Part shown: piece by piece, positions 33,055 through 41,166 of the stretch | Numbering within the stretch: the first letter of the stretch is position 1 | Layout: each line of letters opens with the position of its first letter | Assembly: GCA_963808615.1 (NCBI GenBank) | Contig: CAWEGV010000004.1 | Location: forward strand, 310,001-374,000 | DNA length: 64,000 nt | Direction of reading: 5' to 3' | From: Palsa-504 sp963808615 | Lineage (GTDB): Bacteria > Actinomycetota > Actinomycetes > Streptosporangiales > Streptosporangiaceae | The notes under the pieces: model-generated | Seen by the model: the letters and a program-made list of their open reading frames with translations, nothing else | Databases searched by the model: none | Told to the model about the DNA's origin: nothing | Program-made: the position numbers and the translations under genes

Positions 33055-34887
33055 CGTCGCTCCTAGGGTGGGTTGGGGGAAAAAATAGGGTGGGTTGGGG
33101 AAAAAATAGGGTGGGTTGGGGGAAAATAGGGTGGGCTTGGGGAAAAATAACGTGGGATCAGGCTCCGGGTTACGGCCGCGGCGGGCCAGGAAGCCGAAGT
33201 CGCAGCCTTCGTTGGCCTGGGTGATGTGCTCGGTGTACAGGGCGCCGTAGCCGCGCTCGAACCTCGGCTCGGGTGGCTGCCATTGCTCACGTCGTCGAGC
33301 CATGGCCCGTTCGGAGATATCCAAAGACAGCTCGCGGGCGGCCACGTCCAACGTGATGAGGTCCCCCGCCTGGACCAGGGCCAAGGGGCCGCCCACGAAC
33401 GACTCAGGGGCCACATGCAGCACGCACGCCCCGTAGCTGGTCCCGCTCATCCTGGCGTCGGAGACCCGCACCATGTCGCGGACGCCGCGGGCGAGCAGGT
33501 AGTCGGGGATGGGCAGCATGCCGTACTCGGGCATGCCTGGCCCGCCCTTCGGGCCCGCGTTGCGCAGCACCAGGACCGAGTCGGGCGTGATGTTCAGCGC
33601 CGGGTCGTTGATCCGTTCCTGCAGGTCCTGGTACGAGTCGAAGACCACGGCGGGTCCGGTGTGCTTGAGCAGCCGCGGCTCGGCCGCGATGTGCTTGATG
33701 ACCGCGCCGTCGGGCGCGAGGTTCCCGCGCAGCACCGCGACCCCGCCCTCGGGGGCCAGGGCGCCCTCGGGCGTCCGGATGACGTCTTCGTTGTAGCCGG
33801 GTGTGTCGAGGATTTGTTGCCCGAACGGGCCACCGTTGACCGTGGTCCGGTCCAGGTGCAGCGCGCCGGGGACCTTGGCCAGCTGGCCCAGCAGGGCCGG
33901 CAGCCCGCCGGCATAGTAGAAGTCCTCCATCAGGTACTGCCCGCTCGGCCTGATGTTGGCCAGCCAGGGCACGCGGCGGGAGATGGCGTCGAAGTCATCC
34001 AGGGTCAGCTCCACCCCGGCCCGGCCGGCCATCGCGATCAGGTGGATGAGCGCGTTGGTGGAGCCGCCCAGCGCGAGCACGGTGGCCACCGCATCCTCGA
34101 ACGCCTCCCGCGTCAAGATCTGGTCCGGACTCAGGTCTTCCCAGACCATGGCCACGATGCGGCGGCCGGTGGCCGCCGCCATCCGGTAGTGCGCGGAGTC
34201 GACCGCGGGCACGGAGGCCATCCCGGGCAGGGTCAGGCCGAGCGCCTCGGCGGCCGAGGTCATGGTCGAGGCGGTGCCCATCGTCATGCAGTGCCCGGGT
34301 GAGCGGGCGATGCCGCATTCCAGGTCGGCCAGCTCGCAGTCGCCGACCAGCCCGGCCCGCGCGTCATCCCAGAATTTCCACACGTCGGTACCGCTGCCCA
34401 CACTCTGGCCGCGGAAGTTGCCGCGCAGCATCGGCCCCGCGGTCAGGTAGATGGCGGGGATGTTCGCGCTGGCCGCGCCCATCAGCAGCGCGGGCGTGGT
34501 CTTGTCGCAGCCGCCCATCAGCACCGCGCCGTCAGCCGGGTAGGAGCGCAGCAGTTCCTCGGTCTCCATGGCCAGCAGATTCCGGTACATCATCGGGGTC
34601 GGCTTCTGAAAGGTCTCGCTGAGGGAGGCCACGGGCATCTCGACCGGGAAGCCGCCCGCCTCGAGCACGCCGCGCTTGACCTGCTCGGCCCGCTGGCGCA
34701 GGTGCATGTGGCAGGGGTTTAGTTCCGACCAGGTGTTCAAGATGGCGATGAGCGGCTTGCCCAGGTGCTCGGCGGGCTCGACGCCGAGCTGGCGCATCCT
34801 GGACCGGTGGCCGAAGGCGCGGACCCCGGCGGTGCGCTCGCCGCCGAACCAGCGGTAGCTGCGCAGGTCCTCGGGCTTCTTGGTCAC
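31597..34887 (-). CDS. IlvD/Edd-family sugar-acid dehydratase reading through a tandem repeat into an aldehyde dehydrogenase
   Basis: One open frame of 1096 residues. Residues 1-590 are a complete IlvD/Edd dehydratase: ILNTWSELNPCHMHL, MGGCDKTTPALLMG with the cluster Cys (about 128), GIARSPGHCMTMGTASTM with the next Cys, LALGGSTNALIHL, SDARMSGTSYGACVLHVAPE. Length and motifs fit pentonate/L-arabonate-type dehydratases. After EGCDFGFLARRG, where the family normally ends, a proline/phenylalanine-rich stretch of about 30 residues (PTLFSPNPPYFFPNPPYFFP) is read from four repeats and leads in frame into the dehydrogenase. Both other frames of the repeat end soon after it, one at the TAG inside CCCTAGGAG. 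GTG start with AGAAGGGA upstream. Confidence 0.75.
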   Translation of the reverse strand: MTKKPEDLRSYRWFGGERTAGVRAFGHRSRMRQLGVEPAEHLGKPLIAILNTWSELNPCHMHLRQRAEQVKRGVLEAGGFPVEMPVASLSETFQKPTPMMYRNLLAMETEELLRSYPADGAVLMGGCDKTTPALLMGAASANIPAIYLTAGPMLRGNFRGQSVGSGTDVWKFWDDARAGLVGDCELADLECGIARSPGHCMTMGTASTMTSAAEALGLTLPGMASVPAVDSAHYRMAAATGRRIVAMVWEDLSPDQILTREAFEDAVATVLALGGSTNALIHLIAMAGRAGVELTLDDFDAISRRVPWLANIRPSGQYLMEDFYYAGGLPALLGQLAKVPGALHLDRTTVNGGPFGQQILDTPGYNEDVIRTPEGALAPEGGVAVLRGNLAPDGAVIKHIAAEPRLLKHTGPAVVFDSYQDLQERINDPALNITPDSVLVLRNAGPKGGPGMPEYGMLPIPDYLLARGVRDMVRVSDARMSGTSYGACVLHVAPESFVGGPLALVQAGDLITLDVAARELSLDISERAMARRREQWQPPEPRFERGYGALYTEHITQANEGCDFGFLARRGRNPEPDPTLFFPKPTLFSPNPPYFFPNPPYFFPQPTLGATMIQGFDPRTGEPAGEPVPETTGAEVDALVAAAHAAAPAWGAWSATLRRADALEAVADALDARAGELAVIADTETGLGGERLTGEVARATGQLRLFAVVLRDGGYADAVISPAAGVAPDIRRITRPVGPVAVFAASNFPFAFSVAGGDTASALAAGCPVVVKAHEGHPVTSGLTAEIVTGALTAASAPAGTFGLVHGVQAGLQLLRHPLIAAAGFTGSTAGGLALARVCAERPVPIPFYGELGSVNPCVVLPGAAFSRPAAIATGYVASLTLGTGQFCTNPGLLFVPEDVGLLTAIGEEVGASSGGPMLSGRIFAGYQDAVEEAVAHPGLTELASGAPGHGPWGATPRVFQVTLKEFAADLAVLSRERFGPAGLVISYPSVADLLPVLAALPGNLVGTVHADADSPEDMDLARQAVAVLERVAGRIVFNGWPTGVAVVAAQHHGGPWPATTTPAYTSVGTAAIRRWLVPVAYQNFPPELLPAPLRP
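33064..33156. repeat. Four-unit tandem repeat (20-22 bases) between dehydratase and dehydrogenase
   Basis: On the plus strand the unit is GGGTGGGTTGGGGAAAAAATA with variants. Unit lengths are about 21, 22, 21 and 20 bases; they differ in the length of the A-run (4-6) and G-run (4-5). The units carry closely spaced G-runs, a G-quadruplex pattern, and homopolymers prone to slippage. It sits immediately before the dehydrogenase Shine-Dalgarno. Confidence 0.92.
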
Positions 34888-34934
34888 CGTCCCTTCTTAC
34901 CCCAGGACCGCCGAGGTGTGATCAACCGGGGACG

Positions 34935-34966
34935 CTAGGCTGGGGTTAGCACGTGGTTGCGCCTAG
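34935..34966. promoter_or_regulatory. Hairpin and promoter-like sequence in the gap before the EamA gene
   Basis: In the 241-base divergent gap 34888-35128, CTAGGC (34935-34940) and GCCTAG (34961-34966) can pair across 20 bases; the left arm is part of a TAGGCT -10-like element. A small hairpin GCCCT g AGGGC lies near 35090-35100. No gene is seen in the gap. Confidence 0.35.
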
Positions 34967-35128
34967 GGTTCCGCTGGCCGTCTGCCAGGCAAACGACAAT
35001 CAGGATGGCCGGGACTGGACCGAGCGGCGCCGCGACCCGGTCGCACCGGCTCGCCGGGAGCCGGCCGGGGAACACCTGACGGGATAGAAGCCCTGAGGGC
35101 TCCATTTCAGCCTGCCTGAGGAGCCTCG

Positions 35129-35980
35129 TTGGACCCGTCTGCCACCCTCCCGCTGACCGTCACGCTGGTCGTCCTCGCGGCCGCCGTCACGCACGCGGTG
35201 TGGAACGCCATCGCGCACGGCATCAAGGATCAGATGCTCGCGTTCGCGCTCATCGGCGTGGGCGGCATCATAGTTGCGATCCCGCTCATTATCGTGGCCG
35301 CGCCGCCCAGGTCCGCCAGCTGGCCCTACCTGCTCGGGTCGGTCGCGATCCACGTGTTCTACGTCCTGCTGCTCATGCAGTGCTACCGGCTGGGCGAGTT
35401 CAGCCAGGTCTACCCGCTGGCCCGCGGCGTCTCCCCGCTGGTGGTCACGATCCTGGCCGCGGTGTTCGTGGGTGAGCACCTGGCTTTCCCGCAGATCGCC
35501 GGGGTGGTGGTGGTGTCGGCTGGCTTGGCCGCGCTCGTGTTCGGCGGAGGCCAACCCGGTAAGGCGGCCTTCCTGGCCGCGATCGGCACCGGCCTGACCA
35601 TCGCGGCCTACACCACGGTGGACGGCGTCGGCGTCCGGCTGTCCGCGAGCCCGGCCGGATACATCGCCTGGCTGATGCTGCTGCAGAGCCTGGAAGTCCC
35701 GATGTTCGCCCTGGTCCGACGGCGCCACGTGCTGCTGAAGCAGCCGCGCCGGATCCTGCTGTCCGGGCTGGCCGCCGGGGCGCTGAGCGTGCTGGCCTAC
35801 GGCCTGGTGCTGTGGGCGCAGACGCGGGGGGCGCTGGCGCCGATCGCCGCGCTCCGCGAGACCAGCGTGATCTTCGGCGCGATCATCGGCACGTTGGTGT
35901 TCCGTGAGCCGTTCGGCCGGATCCGCATCATCGCCGCCATCATCGTGGCGGGCGGCCTCCTGCTGCTCAACATCGGCTAG
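35129..35980 (+). CDS. EamA/DMT-family transporter
   Basis: A 283-residue protein with ten hydrophobic segments in two EamA repeats: the first begins VLAAAVTHAVWNAIAHG and ends with RLGEFSQVYPLARGVSPLVVTILAAVFVGEHL (about 90-120); the second ends LVLWAQTRGALAPIAALRETSVIFGAIIGTLVFREPFG. Exports or takes up small metabolites; substrate unknown. TTG start with GAGGAG six bases upstream. Divergent from the sugar-acid genes, so it could move a related metabolite (weak inference). Confidence 0.87.
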   Translation: MDPSATLPLTVTLVVLAAAVTHAVWNAIAHGIKDQMLAFALIGVGGIIVAIPLIIVAAPPRSASWPYLLGSVAIHVFYVLLLMQCYRLGEFSQVYPLARGVSPLVVTILAAVFVGEHLAFPQIAGVVVVSAGLAALVFGGGQPGKAAFLAAIGTGLTIAAYTTVDGVGVRLSASPAGYIAWLMLLQSLEVPMFALVRRRHVLLKQPRRILLSGLAAGALSVLAYGLVLWAQTRGALAPIAALRETSVIFGAIIGTLVFREPFGRIRIIAAIIVAGGLLLLNIG

Positions 35981-36026
35981 ACCCCGAGGTGGCCGCCATA
36001 AATTCGTGGGGCGTGCGCTGGGCCCG

Positions 36027-36668
36027 GTGTTACGGTGGGCCGCGTGTCGCACGGCGATCCGGCTATCAGCCGCGGGCCTGCGCTACGCGGCGAACCGGCA
36101 GGACCTGCTGGGCTCCTACCTCGCGGACCTGGCCGCGATGATCTTCGCTTGCCCCAATGCCCTGTTTCCCTTCATGGCGGCGGACCTGCATGCCCCCTGG
36201 GCGACCGGGCTCATGTTCGCGGCGCCGTCGGCCGGAGCGCTGGGCGTGACCGTGGTGAGCGGCTGGATGGGCCGGATCAGGCGGCACGGGCTGGCCATCG
36301 CGCTGGCCGCCGCCGCGTGGGGCCTGGCCATGGCCGGCTTCGGCCTGTCCCCTGACCTGTACCTCGCACTGGGCTTCCTGGTCGCGGCGGGCGCGGCCGA
36401 CATGGTGAGCGGCATCTTCCGCAGCACGCTGTGGAATCAGACCATCCCCGATGAGCTGCGCGGCCGGCTGGCCGGCGTCGAGCTGCTGTCCTACAGCGTC
36501 GGGCCGCCCGCCGGCCAGCTCAGGTCCGGCGTGGTGGCCAGCCTGGCGAGCGTGAGGTTCTCGCTGGTCTCCGGGGGATTGCTATGCATCGGGGGGGTCG
36601 CCGCGGTGTGCGCTCTGCTGCCGGGGTTCGTCCGCTACCGGGCCGCGGCCGTTCCCGCGGCTGATTAG
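36027..36668 (+). pseudogene. C-terminal half of an MFS (enterobactin exporter-like) transporter
   Basis: About 213 residues matching helices 7-12 of EntS-like MFS proteins, normally about 410 residues: LRYAANRQDLLGSYLADLAA, LMFAAPSAGALGVTVVSGW, AADMVSGIFRSTLWNQTIPDELRGRLAG and VASLASVRFSLVSGGLLC. The first six helices are missing; upstream is only the EamA stop. A GTG at 36027 could start a protein, but half a transporter is unlikely to work alone. Stop is shared by three bases with the convergent aminotransferase (36665-36668). Confidence 0.68.
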
Positions 36669-38035
36669 CCCAGCAGGTCGTCGGCGGCGGCGGCGAACAC
36701 GGCCGTGTGGGCGTCCGCGTCGGCTTCGGTGGTGGCCGGGCACATCAGGGCCATGTTGTGGAACGGCGTCATGAGCACGCCCCGGTTGATCACGTACAGG
36801 TGCAGGTACTCATCGAGCTGTGCATCGGCAGCGGCCTGCGACTGGCCTCCGCTGCGCGGCGGCTCGGGACAGAACCGGTACTCGGCGCGGGCACCTAGCT
36901 GGACGATGTTCCACGGCAGGCGGCGGCTGTCCAGCACGTCCCGCACGCCCGCGGTGAACCGGGCCGCCACCGCGATCATGCCGTCGAACGCCTGGTCGGT
37001 CAGCACCTCAGCCAAGGTGGCGCGCATGGCTGCCACCGACAGCTCATTGCCCGCGAGCGTGCCGCCGACCCCGCCGGTGTCCTCGATGTCGGCCGACCGG
37101 TCGCCCAGGATCCGCTCGGCCAGCTCGGCGGTCAGGCCGTAGGCGCCGGCCGGGATGCCGCCGCCGATCGCCTTGCCGATGGTCACCAGGTCTGGCTGCA
37201 GGCCCCAGGCGGCGGTACAGCCGCCAGGCCCGGCGCTGAACGTGTGCGTCTCGTCGTTGATCAGCAGGGTGCCCGCCTGGCGGGTCAGCTCGCGGACGGC
37301 GTCCAGGTACCCGGGCTCGGGCAGCACGATGCCGATGTTGGTCAGCGCGGGCTCCATCAGCATCGCCGCCACATCACCATGGCTCAGCTCTTGTTCCAGC
37401 GCGGCGGGATCGTTGAACTCCACCACCCGGGTGGTCTCGCGCGGGTCGACCGGCGGTCCGACGTTGCCCGCCCGCGATCGCGGGCCGTCCGGCGTGGCGA
37501 TGATGAACGACTCGTCGACGCTGCCGTGGTAGCAGTAGCTGAACACCGCGATCTTCGGCCGTCCGGTCACCTGCCTGGCCAGCCGGATCGCCCACCGGTT
37601 GGCGTCGGTGGCGGTCAGCGTGAAGCTCCAGCGGGCCACGCCGAAACGCCGGGTGAGCTCGCCCGCCACCCAGGCTGCGTCCTGGGTGGGCAGCATGGTG
37701 GTCGCCCCGCCGAGCTCGCCGTATCTGCGGGCCACCGCGGCCTGGACCGCCGCTGGTGAGTGCCCGGCCATCGCGCCGGTGTCACCGAGGCAGAAGTCGA
37801 TGAACTCGTGACCGTCGATGTCGGTGAGCCGCGCGCCGCAGGCCGTGGCCTGGTAGATCGGGAACCCGCCGGGCCACATCCGCATCCAGGTCATGGGCAC
37901 CCCGCCCAGCAGGTGATCCCCGCCGGCCGAGAACGCATCTCGCGAGCCGGGGAACCTGGCCAGGTACGCCGAGCGCTCGCGGTCGATCAGGGCCGCCAGG
38001 TGATCCCGGTCAATGATCGCCGGGTGCGAGGTCAT
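36665..38035 (-). CDS. Class III aminotransferase, glutamate-1-semialdehyde aminomutase-like
   Basis: A 456-residue PLP enzyme of the HemL-like side of class III: GGVPMTWMRMWPGGFPIY, IDGHEFIDFCLGDTGAMAGHSP, FSYCYHGSVDES (stacking Tyr-His), LLINDETHTFSAGPGGC (PLP-holding Asp replaced by the D/E-T-H form seen in this subgroup) and LVTIGKAIGGGIPAGAYG with the Schiff-base Lys (about 293). Not the biosynthetic HemL, which has GTEAxMxAxR; here TATDANRWAIRLAR. Such enzymes act on amino acids or amines; substrate unknown. Start ATG 38035. Confidence 0.82.
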   Translation of the reverse strand: MTSHPAIIDRDHLAALIDRERSAYLARFPGSRDAFSAGGDHLLGGVPMTWMRMWPGGFPIYQATACGARLTDIDGHEFIDFCLGDTGAMAGHSPAAVQAAVARRYGELGGATTMLPTQDAAWVAGELTRRFGVARWSFTLTATDANRWAIRLARQVTGRPKIAVFSYCYHGSVDESFIIATPDGPRSRAGNVGPPVDPRETTRVVEFNDPAALEQELSHGDVAAMLMEPALTNIGIVLPEPGYLDAVRELTRQAGTLLINDETHTFSAGPGGCTAAWGLQPDLVTIGKAIGGGIPAGAYGLTAELAERILGDRSADIEDTGGVGGTLAGNELSVAAMRATLAEVLTDQAFDGMIAVAARFTAGVRDVLDSRRLPWNIVQLGARAEYRFCPEPPRSGGQSQAAADAQLDEYLHLYVINRGVLMTPFHNMALMCPATTEADADAHTAVFAAAADDLLG

Positions 38036-38353
38036 GCCCGGGAGCTTACGCGTGGGCCGGTGCGCATAGGGGTGCCCGGCGGCGCAGGGTTCCCGCCGGG
38101 CACCGGGCCGAAGAAAATGATCGACCTGTTCCTACCCAGGGGAACGGCCCGGATACGGATACGGATCAGCCGGCGTCTGGATGTAAGCATTTCGTTACGA
38201 TCGGGAATGGCTCGGCTCCCGTCATCTCGGCCTGCCAGTCTGGCTGACGGCTGACGGCTGGTGGCGGCCTGAGGCGCAGCCCGGGTTGCGCCGGCCGGCG
38301 ACGGGTCCGCGTGCCAGACTTCAGCCAGGGACCCGGCCGGAAGGGACGAAGTC
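38036..38353. other. 318-base intergenic region between divergent aminotransferase and nitrilase-like genes
   Basis: No gene found. It holds a locally AT-richer stretch (38170-38215) with GGATGTAAGCATTTCGTTACGATC, which contains TTACGAT as a possible -10 for the rightward gene, and a direct repeat ATACGG ATACGG (38153-38164). Otherwise GC-rich with no clear structure. Confidence 0.4.
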
Positions 38354-39424
38354 ATGATCGAGCCTTACCAGGCGGTGGGCCTGGTGCCCACGATGCGCGG
38401 CATCCGCCGCCGCGACGAGATCACCGTGAACATCGAGCACATCTCGCATCTGATCAAGGCCGCATCGTGGCTGTCCAGCCTGGACCTGCCGGTGCGCCTG
38501 ATCGCCGTCCCGGAGGGCGCCCTGCAGGGCTTCAACGACGAGGTTCTCGACCTGGACCACGAGGAGTTCGCCCGGGAATGCGCCATCGATGTTCCCGGGC
38601 CCGAGACTGACGCGCTCGGCGCGCTGGCCCGCCAGTGGAACGCCTACCTGATGGCCCAGGCCAAGGCCCGGCACCCGGAATTCCCTGGCCGCTTCTTCAA
38701 CGTCGGCTTCGTCCTCAGTCCCGAGGGCGAGGTGATCCTCCGGCATCACAAGGTGGTGCCGCTGCTCCCGGTCGAGCATTCGGTGACACCGCACAACGTC
38801 TGGGATAGGTGGATCGAGTTGTACGGCCGTAACCTCGATGCCTTCTACCCCGTGGCCGACACCGAGATTGGCCGGCTGGGCTTCCTGATGGCCAACGAGG
38901 GCTCGTACCCGGAGAACGCACGCGGCCTGGCCATGAACGGCGCCGAGGTGGTGTACCGGGGCCCGTACCCGCATCCGCACGTGGGCAACGGCCTGTTCGA
39001 GATCCAGAACCGCGCGCGGGCGCTGGACAACAACTTCTACCTGATCGCATGCAACGTGGGTACGTACTACCTGCACACCGATTCCGACGTGCCGATCGAC
39101 ACGTTCGGTGGCGGCTCGGCCGTGATCGACTACCGCGGCCAGATCGTCGGCCGCCACGACTACAGTGCCGGATCCTCCTGGGTGGCCGGCACCGTCGACG
39201 TCGAGGCGCTTCGCAGGTTCCGGGCCAGCGCGCAGTGGGACAACTGGATCAAGGACCTCACCACCGAGCAGTACCAGCTCATCTACGAAGAGCCCATCTA
39301 CCCGAAGAACCTCTACCTGGACCGCCGCCCGTACCAGCACGATGAGTACCGCCGCGAGGTCATCGACCGGCAGATCGAGCTCATGCACGAGCGCGACGTC
39401 TGGCGGCGCCCGGACAAGGGGTGA
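38354..39424 (+). CDS. Nitrilase-superfamily protein lacking the catalytic cysteine
   Basis: A 356-residue carbon-nitrogen hydrolase fold. The catalytic Glu (AVPEGALQGF, about 55) and Lys (LRHHKVVPLLP, about 133) are in place. At the nucleophile site, usually I-C-Y-E in xxGxLICYExxFPE, the protein reads GRLGFLMANEGSYPENARGL, so Cys is replaced by Ala; GAEVVYRGPYPHPHVGNG follows as usual. Long C-terminal tail (LYLDRRPYQHDEYRREVIDRQIELM). Hydrolysis by the known mechanism is not expected unless another residue serves. It sits by an aldehyde dehydrogenase and amine catabolism genes, suggesting an amide-related or regulatory role. Confidence 0.75.
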   Translation: MIEPYQAVGLVPTMRGIRRRDEITVNIEHISHLIKAASWLSSLDLPVRLIAVPEGALQGFNDEVLDLDHEEFARECAIDVPGPETDALGALARQWNAYLMAQAKARHPEFPGRFFNVGFVLSPEGEVILRHHKVVPLLPVEHSVTPHNVWDRWIELYGRNLDAFYPVADTEIGRLGFLMANEGSYPENARGLAMNGAEVVYRGPYPHPHVGNGLFEIQNRARALDNNFYLIACNVGTYYLHTDSDVPIDTFGGGSAVIDYRGQIVGRHDYSAGSSWVAGTVDVEALRRFRASAQWDNWIKDLTTEQYQLIYEEPIYPKNLYLDRRPYQHDEYRREVIDRQIELMHERDVWRRPDKG

Positions 39425-39549
39425 CCCGGCGGGCCAAGCCACGACGACCTGCAAGCCCAGGCCCGAACCGGCTGAGCAGGCTGGCACTCACCCAGATGAT
39501 CCTCCCCGGCGGGTGAAGACCGTGTCGGGGCTGGCCGGTCCTGGCGGCC

Positions 39550-40983
39550 TCAGGCGCCGATGTAGCTCATGACGTGCTTGATGCGGGTGTAGTCTTCGAA
39601 GCCGTACATGGACAGGTCCTTGCCGTAGCCGGAGTGCTTGAAGCCGCCGTGCGGCATCTCGGCCACGATCGGGATGTGGGTGTTGATCCATACCGCGCCG
39701 AAGTCGAGACGCTTGGCCATCCGCATCGCGCGGCCGTGATCCTTGGTCCACACGCTCGAAGCCAGCCCGTACTTGACGCCGTTGGCCCAGCGGACCGCCT
39801 CGTCCTCGTCGGTGAACCGCTGGACGGTGATGACCGGGCCGAAGATCTCGTCCTGGATCATCTCGTCGTCCTGGTGCAGGCCGGACACCACGGTGGGGGC
39901 GTAGAGGTAACCCCGTGACCCGACCCGGTGCCCGCCGGTGACCAGCTCGGAATGAGCGGGCCTGCGCTCGATGAAGCCCTCCACCCGCGCCAGCTGGCTG
40001 GGGTTGTTCAGCGGGCCGAAGTAGGCGTCGGGCACATCCAGCCCGCCGGTCGTGGTGTTGCTGGCCTGCTCGCCGAGGGCCGCGGTCAGGTCCGCCGCGA
40101 CGCCGGGACCGGCTAGCACCCTGGTGGCCGCGGTGCAGTCCTGCCCGGCGTTGAAGTAGCCGGCGCCGGCGATGCCCTCGGCCGCGGCCGCCACGTCCGC
40201 GTCGTCGAAGACCACCACGGGGGCCTTACCGCCCAGTTCGAGGTGCACCCGCTTGAGATCGTCGGCGGCGGCCCGCGCGACCTCCATGCCGGCCCGCACC
40301 GAGCCGGTGATCGAGACCATGCTGGGGGTCTTGTGCGAGATCAGTTCCCGGCCGGTGTCGCGGTCGCCGACGACCACGTTGAACACGCCCGGCGGCAGGA
40401 ACTCGGCCGCGATCTCGGCCAGCAGCAGCGTGGACGCCGGGGTGGTGTCGGACGGCTTGAGCACGACGGTGTTGCCCGCGGCGATGGCAGGCGCGAACTT
40501 CCAGACCGCCATCATCATGGGGTAGTTCCACGGGGTCACCTGGGCGCAGACGCCGATCGGCTCGCGCCTGATCATGGACGTGTGGTCCGCCATGTACTCG
40601 CCCGCGCTGCGCCCCTCGAGCACCCGCGCGGCACCGGCGAAGAACCTTATCTGGTCCACCGAGGGCGGGATCTCCTCTGACCTGGTCAGGGCGACCGGCT
40701 TGCCGGTGTTGCGGGTCTCGGCCTCGACGATCTCGTCGGCGCGCTGCTCGATCGCGTCGGCGATCCGGAACATGGCCAGGCTGCGCTCGGACGGGGTGCT
40801 GTCCCGCCACCCCTCGAACGCGTTCGCCGCGGCCTGCATCGCGGCGTCGACATCGGCTCGGCCCGACACCGGTGCGTGAGCGTAAACCTCGCCGGTACTG
40901 GGATCGACCACGTCGCTGGTCCGCCCCTCGGCGGCGTCGGTGAACTTGCCGTTCACGAAGTTCTGCAGCGTGCGGTCTGTCAT
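39550..40983 (-). CDS. Aldehyde dehydrogenase, 4-aminobutyraldehyde type
   Basis: A 477-residue NAD-dependent dehydrogenase resembling PatD/PuuC-type gamma-aminobutyraldehyde dehydrogenases: TPWNYPMMMAVWKFAPAIAAG (about 150-170), KPSDTTPAST, ITGSVRAGMEVARAA, HLELGGKAPVVVFDDAD with the general base Glu, YFNAGQDCTAATRVL (catalytic Cys about 285), DEIFGPVITVQRF. Converts 4-aminobutanal to GABA in putrescine degradation. Divergent from an Lrp regulator across a 183-base region with several repeats; the aminotransferase after Lrp likely supplies its substrate. Confidence 0.85.
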   Translation of the reverse strand: MTDRTLQNFVNGKFTDAAEGRTSDVVDPSTGEVYAHAPVSGRADVDAAMQAAANAFEGWRDSTPSERSLAMFRIADAIEQRADEIVEAETRNTGKPVALTRSEEIPPSVDQIRFFAGAARVLEGRSAGEYMADHTSMIRREPIGVCAQVTPWNYPMMMAVWKFAPAIAAGNTVVLKPSDTTPASTLLLAEIAAEFLPPGVFNVVVGDRDTGRELISHKTPSMVSITGSVRAGMEVARAAADDLKRVHLELGGKAPVVVFDDADVAAAAEGIAGAGYFNAGQDCTAATRVLAGPGVAADLTAALGEQASNTTTGGLDVPDAYFGPLNNPSQLARVEGFIERRPAHSELVTGGHRVGSRGYLYAPTVVSGLHQDDEMIQDEIFGPVITVQRFTDEDEAVRWANGVKYGLASSVWTKDHGRAMRMAKRLDFGAVWINTHIPIVAEMPHGGFKHSGYGKDLSMYGFEDYTRIKHVMSYIGA

Positions 40984-41084
40984 TTCGATCCCTCCATCGG
41001 TCGGAGTGTCTTAGCCCACGGCAGGTGATAGGCCTTCGGCGACCCAATGACGAGCTTCGCAGAGATGGACTATCTCCACAAGTG

Positions 41085-41124
41085 AATCAGTTGCTATGTT
41101 TACATAGAACTACGAAATCAGTTG
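41085..41124. promoter_or_regulatory. Lrp-type operator region: palindrome between two direct repeats
   Basis: CTATGT tt ACATAG (41094-41107) is a perfect-armed palindrome. It is flanked by AATCAGTTG at 41085-41093 and 41116-41124, 31 bases apart, about three helical turns. The region is AT-rich, between the dehydrogenase and the Lrp gene. Layout fits binding of an Lrp octamer to several sites. Confidence 0.6.
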
Positions 41125-41166
41125 ACTCATAGGCGGACCACACCGTGTCCGGGAGGAGGCGACCGC

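Noticed and set aside
35000..36052. 350-residue minus-strand ORF
   Set aside because: Antisense to the EamA exporter; no domain.
38036..38353. tRNA or small gene in the 318-base gap
   Set aside because: No cloverleaf or frame with a ribosome site was found.
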